Part shown: piece by piece, positions 56,745 to 64,000 of the stretch
How positions within the stretch are numbered: position 1 is the stretch's first letter
Layout: every line of letters starts with the position of its first letter
Assembly (NCBI GenBank): GCA_963422445.2
Contig: OY729512.2
Span: forward strand, 4,216,001-4,280,000
Source: G963422445 sp963422445
GTDB lineage: Bacteria; Pseudomonadota; Alphaproteobacteria; Thalassobaculales; Thalassobaculaceae
DNA length: 64,000 bases
Direction: 5' to 3'
Program-made: the position numbers and the translations under genes
The notes under the pieces: generated by a model
What the model was told of the DNA's origin: nothing
Databases searched by the model: none
Seen by the model: the letters and a program-made list of their open reading frames with translations, nothing else

Positions 56745-59700
56745 GTGGAGGCGTTGCGGCTCGACCTGATCGGACCGCGCCCGCGAGACGAGGCTCTTCA
56801 GCACGAGCGCCTGCCACATGCGCCAGTCCGCTGGTACCTGACCGGCTTCCTGGCGCCGACGGGCGCGCCGGACGCGCAACGGGCGCAGGACGCTGAAGAA
56901 GAGCTCGACGAGCCGTCCGAGCCGACACAGGCCACCGCCGACGCAAGCGCGCCGGAGCGGGGCAGCAGCAAGCGCGTCTTTCTGCCCTCGTCCATGGGGC
57001 TCAGCGCTTTGGTGGACGCGCCCGCCAAACGCCTCCGTATCACGCTTTCCTGGGGCGACTACACACCCGAAGAAGAAACGGCAAGCGATGCCGTAGACGT
57101 CAGCGAAGAACCCGGCGGCGAAGCGGACGCAGGGACAGCCCGGCGCCGATTCGCGCCTTGGGTCCGCCGACCACATGCAGCCACCGTCAATATCGATCTC
57201 GAGTCGGTTCAAATTGGAACGCCGGTTCGGTTCGACGTGCCGGAGAGCGGTGGTCTCGAGCTTGTCTGCCTGGTTCGGCCAACGCAGGTACGAGGAACAG
57301 AAGGCAATCGCGACATCCGCGCTGTTTCCCTGTTCGCCGTCAATCGAAGGTCGCCTGCTGAGGACGACGATGTGCAGGACACCGCTTTCGCGTTCCAGGT
57401 CGAGATGACCGTGGAAGCGGACGGGCCGTTCGTCCCGCGCCGCGATCCGCGCGGCCTCGACAGCGACGACTGGGACGAGCGTCTCGCCGACCTGCATTAT
57501 CGGGACGCGGCGGAATACGCCGTCGGCCACAACGTTTCCGTGCGCGCCGAAACGACCGATGGCGAATGTCGCCTGATGCATACCGAGTGGATGCCCCGGG
57601 CCGTGGTGGAGCGTGTGGAACCGTCGCATATCCCGGGTGTCGAGTTCGGCATGGAGGCGCTGGGCGCGCTGAACGATGCGGCAGATGCCAAGCGCTCACT
57701 GGCCCCGCTGGTCGACGCTTATCGTGCCTGGATCGAAAGCCAGAGCGAACACGCACAAGCCTTCTCGGACCGACGAAGGGAGGTCGCCGACGAGCTGGTG
57801 AGCGGGGCCACCTGTGCGGCGGGTCGCATCCAGGCCGGCATCGACCTGCTCGATGATCCCGATCTGCTGGACGCGTTTCGCATCGCAAACCGCGCCATGG
57901 CCGCGGCGGCCCGGCGGCGAAGGGCGCAGGAGGAGGGCATCGCGCCCGAGGCGGCAGACCCGCCCGCTTGGCGCCCCTTTCAGCTCGCCTACATTTTGAT
58001 GAACCTGCGCGGCATCGCCGAGCCCACCCATGTCGAGCGCGAGATTGTCGACCTCCTATTCTTCCCCACCGGCGGCGGCAAGACGGAAGCCTATCTCGGA
58101 CTGGCGGCGTTCACGCTGGTCCTTCGCCGGCTGCGCGATCCCGACCCCGTGCATCGCGGCCTCTCGGTGCTGATGCGCTACACGCTCCGGCTCCTGACCC
58201 TTGACCAGCTTGGGCGTGCCGCGGCGCTGATCTGCGCCCTTGAGCTGGAACGCGAGGCAGCGCCGGACCGGCTCGGCGCCTGGCCGTTCGAGATTGCGCT
58301 CTGGGTGGGCCGCGCGGCGACGCCCAACCACATGGGCCGGAAGGGCGATTCGTCCGACAAGACCGCACGCGCCCGGACCCTGCATTTTGCCCACGATACG
58401 TCCCGCGACCCTCCGTTGCCCCTGGACCGGTGTCCCTGGTGCGGCACGAAGTTTAGCAAACATTCCTTCCGGCTCACGCCCGATACCGACAGCCCGACAA
58501 ACCTGCTGGTGCGCTGTGCGAGCCGGCGCTGCGACTTCGCGGGACGCAGGCGCCACCTGCCGATCGTCGCGGTGGACGAGCCCATCTACGGACGCCTGCC
58601 TGCCTTCATGATCGCGACCGCCGACAAGTTCGCCGCCATGCCGTGGAGCGGAGAGACGGCGAGATTCTTCCGGGGCGGCGATCCGGACGATCCGCGCCCG
58701 CCCGATCTCATCATCCAGGACGAGCTGCATCTCATTTCGGGCCCCCTCGGCACCATGGCGGGGCTGTACGAGACGGCCGTGGACCATCTCTGTCGACGCC
58801 GCATCGACGGCAGGGAAGTGCGTCCGAAGATCATTGCATCGACCGCGACGGTACGCCTCGCCCGAAAGCAGATTCGCGCCCTGTTCGGCCGATCCTCGGT
58901 CGCGGTGTTTCCGGCGCCAGGCATCGATCGGCGCGATTCATTCTTCGCGGAACAGGCGCCCCAACAGGACGTGAACCCCCGGCTCTATCTTGGAATCGCC
59001 GCGCAGGGGCGGGGGCCGAAGGTCATCTTCCTGCGAAGCACGATCACGCTGATTGCCGCGGCGCAGGCCGCCTGGGACGCCGCGGCGAGGGGCGCCGGCA
59101 TCAATCCCGCCGATCCGTACATGACGGCCGTCGCGTACTTCAACGCCCTGCGCGAGCTGGGCAGCGCGCGGCGCATCGTCGAGGACGAGATCGGCTCCCG
59201 CCTCCTGACCTACGCCAACCGCAAACGCCTCGACGAGGCAGACGGGTTGTTCGCCAACCGACAGATCGCTTTCGAGCCGGTCGAGCTGACCTCGCGTGTC
59301 GGGACCGCCGATGTCGCCGAAGCCAAGCGTCGGCTCTCCCTCGGCTTCGCGGACAGCGACCATGTGGACGTGGCTATGGCCACGAACATGATCTCCGTCG
59401 GTCTCGACATTACGCGGCTCGGCCTGATGCTTGTCTCCGGTCAGCCGAAGACCACGGCCGAGTACATCCAGGCCACAAGCCGGGTCGGCCGCGACCCCGC
59501 ACGGCCCGGTCTGGTCGTGACTCTTCTCAATATCCACAAGCCGCGCGACCGCTCGCACTACGAGCGATTCGCCGTCTGGCACGAGTCCTTCTATCGCGGC
59601 GTCGAGGCGACCAGCGTCACCCCGTTCTCCCCGCGCGCCATGGACCGCGCCCTGCCGGCGGTCACGGTTGCCCTGGCAAGGCTCGGCGTCCCGGAGCTGA

Positions 59701-60080
59701 CCCCGATGCTGGCGGCGGGGAGCGTCGAGAACCACGGCACGGAGACCGCCGCCCTGGCCCGGGCGGTGGGCGAACGGGCGCGCAACCATGCCGACGGACT
59801 TCCCGACGGCTTCGCCGCTCATGTCGGAAACCGCGTCCAAAGCCTCGTCGACGATTGGGCGAGGCTCGCCCACGAAGCCGGACAGGGCGGGGTGGCGTTC
59901 GGCTATGCACGGGGCCGAGACAGCGGCACGTCCACGCCCCTGTTGCGCGAGATGATCGACCCGGACCGCGATGTGCTCAACGACACGCAGCTTCGATTCC
60001 GGGCGCCGCGTTCGTTGCGCGACGTCGAACCGGGCGTGCTGCTCGGCATCAAGACCCCCGAAGGTCAGGATATCCAGTAG
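56745..60080 (+). CDS. drmA: DISARM helicase DrmA
   Basis: About 1,111 residues from GTG 56745. A superfamily-2 helicase with motif I FFPTGGGKTEAYLGL near 440, a zinc-binding pair CPWCG (near 562) and CASRRC (near 590) between motifs I and II, motif II IIQDELHLISG near 656, motif III ASTATVRLA, motif V SVGLDITRLG near 884 and motif VI QATSRVGRDP near 908. This order and size fit DrmA, the DNA-translocating core of DISARM. The open frame extends upstream to 56691 (TFGDSASVRDYLVEAL looks native), so the true start codon may have been lost where foreign sequence begins. It is followed after 7 bases by drmB. Confidence 0.85.
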   Translation: MEALRLDLIGPRPRDEALQHERLPHAPVRWYLTGFLAPTGAPDAQRAQDAEEELDEPSEPTQATADASAPERGSSKRVFLPSSMGLSALVDAPAKRLRITLSWGDYTPEEETASDAVDVSEEPGGEADAGTARRRFAPWVRRPHAATVNIDLESVQIGTPVRFDVPESGGLELVCLVRPTQVRGTEGNRDIRAVSLFAVNRRSPAEDDDVQDTAFAFQVEMTVEADGPFVPRRDPRGLDSDDWDERLADLHYRDAAEYAVGHNVSVRAETTDGECRLMHTEWMPRAVVERVEPSHIPGVEFGMEALGALNDAADAKRSLAPLVDAYRAWIESQSEHAQAFSDRRREVADELVSGATCAAGRIQAGIDLLDDPDLLDAFRIANRAMAAAARRRRAQEEGIAPEAADPPAWRPFQLAYILMNLRGIAEPTHVEREIVDLLFFPTGGGKTEAYLGLAAFTLVLRRLRDPDPVHRGLSVLMRYTLRLLTLDQLGRAAALICALELEREAAPDRLGAWPFEIALWVGRAATPNHMGRKGDSSDKTARARTLHFAHDTSRDPPLPLDRCPWCGTKFSKHSFRLTPDTDSPTNLLVRCASRRCDFAGRRRHLPIVAVDEPIYGRLPAFMIATADKFAAMPWSGETARFFRGGDPDDPRPPDLIIQDELHLISGPLGTMAGLYETAVDHLCRRRIDGREVRPKIIASTATVRLARKQIRALFGRSSVAVFPAPGIDRRDSFFAEQAPQQDVNPRLYLGIAAQGRGPKVIFLRSTITLIAAAQAAWDAAARGAGINPADPYMTAVAYFNALRELGSARRIVEDEIGSRLLTYANRKRLDEADGLFANRQIAFEPVELTSRVGTADVAEAKRRLSLGFADSDHVDVAMATNMISVGLDITRLGLMLVSGQPKTTAEYIQATSRVGRDPARPGLVVTLLNIHKPRDRSHYERFAVWHESFYRGVEATSVTPFSPRAMDRALPAVTVALARLGVPELTPMLAAGSVENHGTETAALARAVGERARNHADGLPDGFAAHVGNRVQSLVDDWARLAHEAGQGGVAFGYARGRDSGTSTPLLREMIDPDRDVLNDTQLRFRAPRSLRDVEPGVLLGIKTPEGQDIQ

Positions 60081-60087
60081 GCGCCTG

Positions 60088-61896
60088 ATGGCCGACAACA
60101 TAATTCGCCAGAGCCAGTTGATCACGACCTACGGGCCGGGAGCGATGATCGACCTTCCCGACCACTCGATCATTGTCTCCGGCCTTCAGGACTGGTCCCA
60201 CCTGCGGCGGGAGAAAGTCGACGAGCCGCGTCTTGCCGCCAAGCTTCGGCGGTTGCTGGACCTCCCCTCGCTTGAGCTCTGGACGCCGCCGCGCCACGAG
60301 GAGAACGCCCGACAGGCCGCGCCCGTCGGCGCACGCATATTCCCGACCTGGTTCATCGTGAAGGACGCCAGACCCTCGCCCCGCGACCCGCAGTGGCGCC
60401 GCCGCCGACTGGTTCGATGGGGCCACCTGGACAGACGCCGGTTCCGCGACGAAGACGGCAAGCGCAAACCCGTGGTCCCGGTCCGGTTCGTCTGCGGCTG
60501 CCGGCGCGGCCATATCGACGATCTGGACTGGCGCCGGTTCGTCCACCAGAGCGGGAGGACATGCGAGCGCCCGCTCTGGCTCGAGGAACGCGGCACGGGC
60601 GCGGACATCGGCGACACCTTCGGCGTTTGCGACTGCGGCGAGGAGCGCTCGCTCTACGAGGCCTCGGGCCCCGGCACGGGCGCCCTCGGCCACTGCGAAG
60701 GCAAGAGGCCGTGGATCGGGCAATTCGCGCGGGAAGCCTGCGGCGAGCCCTATCGCTTGCTCGTACGCACGGCGAGCAACGCGTACTTCCCACAGACGAT
60801 GAGCGTCATCTCGCTGCCGGAATTCGACGCCGGGCTGGCCGCGAAAGTCTCGGCGCATTACGACCGGCTGAAAGCGGCCGACGATCTGGGCGCACTGGAG
60901 AACTTCCGGAAGATCCCGGAGCTCGCCGCCGCGTTCGCCGACACCGACGACGAGACCGTGCTCGCCGAATACCGCCGCCAACAGGGCGAGGGAGAGCGGG
61001 AGGACGTTCCAGTCAAGACCGCCGAGTTCGAGATACTCGACAAGGGCGACAAACTCATCGGCGAAGATGATCCGCGTTCCAGGTTCTTTGCCGAAACATT
61101 AGCGCGCGCGGACTGGGATCCAGACCAGGATCTCCTGCTCGCGGCCATCGACAAGCTGGTGCTGGTGCACCGGCTGCGCGAAGTCGTGGCGCTGCTCGGG
61201 TTCACCCGTTTCGAGGCGATCAGCCCGGACAAGGACGGGGAGCTCGACCTGGACGTGGCCAGGGCCTCGCTCGCCGAAACCATCACCTGGCTGCCCGCGG
61301 TCGAGAATCGTGGCGAGGGAATCTTTCTTTCCTTCAGGGCCGAGGCGATGGAGAAATGGCTCGCCCGACCCGGCGTCCAGGATCGCGGACGCCGGCTTCT
61401 GGAGGGCTGGCGCGCATGGGCCGCCGAGCGCCATCGCCCCGAAGACGGGTTCCCCGGACTGGCCTATGTCATGCTCCACTCCATCTCGCACATGCTGATG
61501 ACCTCGATCGCACTCGATTGCGGCTACCCGGCCAGCTCTTTGCGCGAACGCGTCTATGCCAGTGAAGACGGTTACGGCATCCTGATCTACACGGGATCGT
61601 CGGACTCCGAGGGGACGCTGGGCGGGCTGGTGGAAACGGGCCGGCGCCTCGACGCCCATCTTCGTCGCGCCGTCGACGACGGCCGATTGTGCTCCAACGA
61701 CCCGGTGTGCGCGGAACATGGACCAAACCCGCAGTTCGAGGGGCGTTTGTTGCAGGGAGCCGCCTGCCACGGTTGCCTGCTGACCGCGGAGACGAGCTGC
61801 GAGCAGCGCAACGATTTCCTGGACCGGGCGCTTGTCGTTCCGACAGTCGGTCTCGGGGATGCCGCGTTCTTCGATCTCTCCGAGCACGGGTCGTGA
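60088..61896 (+). CDS. drmB: DISARM protein DrmB (DUF1998)
   Basis: 602 residues. The N-terminus IIRQSQLITTYGPGAMIDLP is characteristic of DrmB. The C-terminal DUF1998 region reads AYVMLHSISHMLMTSIALDC, YASEDGYGILIYTGSSDSEG and then a cysteine cluster (CSNDPVC, ACHGC, TSC) that probably binds zinc. Earlier cysteines (VCGCRRGHIDDLDW, VCDCGEE) may form a second site. DrmA and DrmB form a complex that loads on phage DNA with 5' overhangs in studied DISARM systems. It starts 7 bases after drmA and overlaps drmC by one base. Confidence 0.87.
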   Translation: MADNIIRQSQLITTYGPGAMIDLPDHSIIVSGLQDWSHLRREKVDEPRLAAKLRRLLDLPSLELWTPPRHEENARQAAPVGARIFPTWFIVKDARPSPRDPQWRRRRLVRWGHLDRRRFRDEDGKRKPVVPVRFVCGCRRGHIDDLDWRRFVHQSGRTCERPLWLEERGTGADIGDTFGVCDCGEERSLYEASGPGTGALGHCEGKRPWIGQFAREACGEPYRLLVRTASNAYFPQTMSVISLPEFDAGLAAKVSAHYDRLKAADDLGALENFRKIPELAAAFADTDDETVLAEYRRQQGEGEREDVPVKTAEFEILDKGDKLIGEDDPRSRFFAETLARADWDPDQDLLLAAIDKLVLVHRLREVVALLGFTRFEAISPDKDGELDLDVARASLAETITWLPAVENRGEGIFLSFRAEAMEKWLARPGVQDRGRRLLEGWRAWAAERHRPEDGFPGLAYVMLHSISHMLMTSIALDCGYPASSLRERVYASEDGYGILIYTGSSDSEGTLGGLVETGRRLDAHLRRAVDDGRLCSNDPVCAEHGPNPQFEGRLLQGAACHGCLLTAETSCEQRNDFLDRALVVPTVGLGDAAFFDLSEHGS

Positions 61897-62690
61897 TGGA
61901 ATTCGATGCGTTGGCTGCGGCCGACCGTCAGGATCTCATCCGACTGGCCGGTCTGCTGGAGGCCGGTCTTCTGTCACCGCCCTTGAGTGCGCTGTCTCTG
62001 CGCGACCACATCGCCGCCGATCACGCCGCACTGCTGGCGCAATACGTCGGGGAACTCATCGCGAGAGACATGCCGTCCGCCCACATCGCGCTCCTGCTTC
62101 GCGCCTTCGCCGCCGGCGCACAATCGGCCGGCGGCTCCTCATTGCCCGTCGAAGTGGTCGTCAGCGGCCCGGATGCGACCGGCAGCGCACGCGATACCAG
62201 CGTCGTCATGCGACAACTGTTCGGTAAGGCGCGCGAGCGAGCGTTGGCCGTCGGTTTCGCGGTGCGTCAGGGAAAATCCGTGTTCAAGGCCTTGGCCGAC
62301 CGGCTCGACAACGACGAGTCTCTTGAGGCAACCCTGTGCATCGATGTCCGCCGTCAGCACGGCGATACTTCCATCGACCGCGACATACTACGGCGCTTCG
62401 CAAACGAATTCGTTCGCAACGAATGGCCCGGCAATCGCCTGCCGCGCGTCTACTACGATCCTCGGTCGCTGGAACCCGTAGGCCGCACGGCCAGTTCGAT
62501 GCATGCCAAGTGCGTGGTCATTGACGGTCGGCAGGCGCTCGTGACGTCGGCCAATTTTACGGAAGCGGCGCAGGAACGAAACATCGAACTCGGCCTGCTC
62601 GTGGATTCGCAGTCTGTCGCGCGCCGGATCGAAGAGCATTTCATGTCCCTGATTCGAGGGGCAAATCTGGAAAGGCTGCCACTACCATAA
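61896..62690 (+). CDS. drmC: DISARM phospholipase-D-fold protein DrmC
   Basis: 264 residues; ATG overlaps the drmB stop in TGATG. One HKD motif is visible near 203: MHAKCVVIDGRQALVTSANF, followed by TEAAQERNIELGLLV, as in PLD-family nucleases that act as dimers. A helical N-terminus precedes it. In DISARM drmC is part of the core operon, although defence can persist without it in some systems. The gene ends 18 bases from a converging gene. Confidence 0.87.
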   Translation: MEFDALAAADRQDLIRLAGLLEAGLLSPPLSALSLRDHIAADHAALLAQYVGELIARDMPSAHIALLLRAFAAGAQSAGGSSLPVEVVVSGPDATGSARDTSVVMRQLFGKARERALAVGFAVRQGKSVFKALADRLDNDESLEATLCIDVRRQHGDTSIDRDILRRFANEFVRNEWPGNRLPRVYYDPRSLEPVGRTASSMHAKCVVIDGRQALVTSANFTEAAQERNIELGLLVDSQSVARRIEEHFMSLIRGANLERLPLP

Positions 62691-62708
62691 TGGTAAATTT
62701 ACGGGCAG

Positions 62709-64000
62709 TCACGCATCTACAGCCATCGTGAATCCCGGGTTAAGGCCATCAAAGTCATTGCAATGTCGAGAGGTCAAGCGCTGGTCGAGGCTAAGAAGGT
62801 CGACATCAATCAGCTGGTAGATCGTCCCGCCGTGTAGCAACCGTAGCACCTCCGACAGCGCCAATGTCGCGGCGATCGAACCCACGAAAGGAGCGCCCAC
62901 CGCCTTACCGGCGAGCAATGTCATACCGCAGCGATCGAGAACACCGTCCTCCATGAGCTTGGCATATGCGGGTCGGTCTTCTACCTTTTCTCCTTCGCTT
63001 GTCTGCTTCCAGATGTCGGCGGCAGCGCGCTGACCCGGCAGGACATGAAGGCGTATGGTGCGGAAATCGCGATAGCCGCGTCCGAGACCGGCTTCTACGA
63101 TAAAGTCAAACCCAACTTGATCCAGCGCCCGTCGACCTGCTGCGTTGTCGAGACCGCACAGCGCGACTGCTGGTTCCTCCGGATTCCTTTCGAAATACGC
63201 GGTGAACATCCGCTCCTGAAGAGAGATCGCAAAGCCGCGCCGCTCAGCCCAAGCCGCCATCGCCCGAGTCTTCTTCTGGCCGATCATGCCAGAGTCGGTC
63301 AGGATGGAAGTGCTTTCCGTCGACACTGTAATGACATCAATGTCCTGCAAGACCAGCGCCAAGTCGGCAGGGTCCGGGTAGGGCAGCAAGCCGAGACCCC
63401 ATAGATATGCTTGACCTAGGTGACCCAAACCGATCAACCACAATCGCGAGGGAAGGTAGGTCAGCACTGGTTCGCTTGCGTCAGGCTGCAACCAGTCAAC
63501 CTCCGGACTCGGGCGCCACAACGAAAGGCCCAAGGCCCTTCGTCCCGCCGTTCACAAAAAGAAACGCCTCGTTGACAGCGAGTCCAGCGGCAAGCATCCC
63601 GCTCAGCGGCATCGTACCCTCGCCACTCGACTGCAGCTCTGAATGGGCCGGCACAATGCCACCGCGCCAACCCGCCGCTGCCGTGCGTATACAAAAGCCA
63701 GCGCGCCGCTTCCGCGCTCCGCCCCCGATTACGACCGTCGGCAGCTCCCCAGCGGCGTCGGCAATTCTGCCGCCCAACGCCTCAACCGCGTCGCCTATCG
63801 TGCGCCCCAACGGAATCGCCAGCAGTAGCGGTGCGTCGAGCGGTCCGGTGACCGCGACTCCACCCAGGAACACCCGACGGCTGAGGGCAACAGTCGTCAG
63901 CAACGCCGCCTGCTGCACCGGTTTGGAGATATCTGCGGGATCGATCTCCACTCGCAGCCGATAGCTCCTGAACAGCACCTCCGCCTCAGCGACACTGGCA
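62709..64000 (-). pseudogene. E1/ThiF-like protein, frameshifted, runs off the window
   Basis: The C-terminal half (from about 63533) has the E1-type Rossmann start LWLIGLGHLGQAYLWGLGLL, then LVLQDIDVITVSTESTSILT with the two Asp of the ATP site, followed by MIGQKKTRAM. The N-terminal part lies in another frame (63496-63978 and beyond): RRVFLGGVAVTGPLDAPLLL, TVVIGGGARK and PLSGMLAAGLAVNEAFLFV. It looks like a second, degenerate E1-like domain. One extra G near 63527 separates the halves. Adenylation of a ubiquitin-like or small-molecule carboxylate is the family theme. No catalytic cysteine motif is obvious. The 5' end lies beyond 64000. Confidence 0.65.

Noticed and set aside
58938..60125. 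395-codon open frame on the minus strand
   Set aside because: Shadow of drmA, whose helicase motifs V and VI fall in this stretch.
1..64000. CRISPR arrays, tRNA and rRNA genes, replication origin
   Set aside because: No regularly spaced repeats, no cloverleaf with CCA-proximal consensus and no rRNA-like stretch was seen by reading; a covariance-model search was not possible.

Overview
The window is GC-rich DNA, probably from an alphaproteobacterium. That is an inference from the gene style: TRAP and ABC uptake operons, an acyl-CoA dehydrogenase of the DmdC type, CaiB-type CoA transferase, PPOX and LLM flavoproteins, and P4-like integrases. It is unusually rich in insertion sequences and broken genes. 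I recognise about a dozen IS or transposon units from at least six families (IS630, IS5 types, IS1595, IS66, IS1634-like, a Tn5-like IS4). Roughly twenty pseudogenes carry single-base frameshifts or are cut at IS ends. Such a genome fits a host-associated or otherwise relaxed-selection lineage.

Layout. 1-9580: the end of an IS, then a minus-strand operon for a glycerol/triose-type substrate: two permeases, two ATPases, a Tat-exported binding protein, DhaK, DhaL and an alanine-racemase-like PLP protein. 9860-15420: a pile of IS630 and IS5-type elements plus remnants of a dprA-like gene and an S24 repressor. 15814-18464: DmdC-like dehydrogenase and a two-gene arsR-arsI organoarsenical unit. 18487-21050: an IS1595-type transposon with exact 8-bp target repeats, carrying a DNA methyltransferase, an Eco29kI-like GIY-YIG restriction enzyme (frameshifted) and a small protein; it sits 22 bp upstream of arsR. 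21357-27880: CoA transferase, PPOX flavoprotein, ridA and dam-like remnants, a TRAP transporter and a superinfection-immunity-like membrane protein. 28633-33652: two tandem IS5-type copies, a truncated membrane protein, an EEP nuclease remnant, an IS66 fragment with a DUF4338 (DruA-type) gene, and a broken integrase. 34419-38659: a polyamine-type ABC operon. 38836-46859: IS1634-like element, HpcH/HpaI aldolase, LLM oxidoreductase, AAA-ATPase remnant, one intact and one broken integrase. 47137-53140: an IS66-type transposase apparently split by a composite transposon that carries exopolysaccharide genes. 53155-56561: a DUF4338-Tn5-like transposase fusion and an IS630 gene. 56745-64000: drmA-drmB-drmC of the DISARM phage-defence family, converging on an E1/ThiF-like gene that runs off the window.

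How parts work together. The first operon would import a small polyol or triose and phosphorylate it with DhaKL. arsR-arsI would sense and break down trivalent organoarsenicals, although its promoter has been displaced. The right end is a defence region. The DISARM core is open in all three genes, but its 5' end abuts an IS630 element and no DISARM methyltransferase is visible. DUF4338 appears twice, beside an IS66-type transposase and fused to a Tn5-type transposase, which ties this defence-associated domain to transposition.
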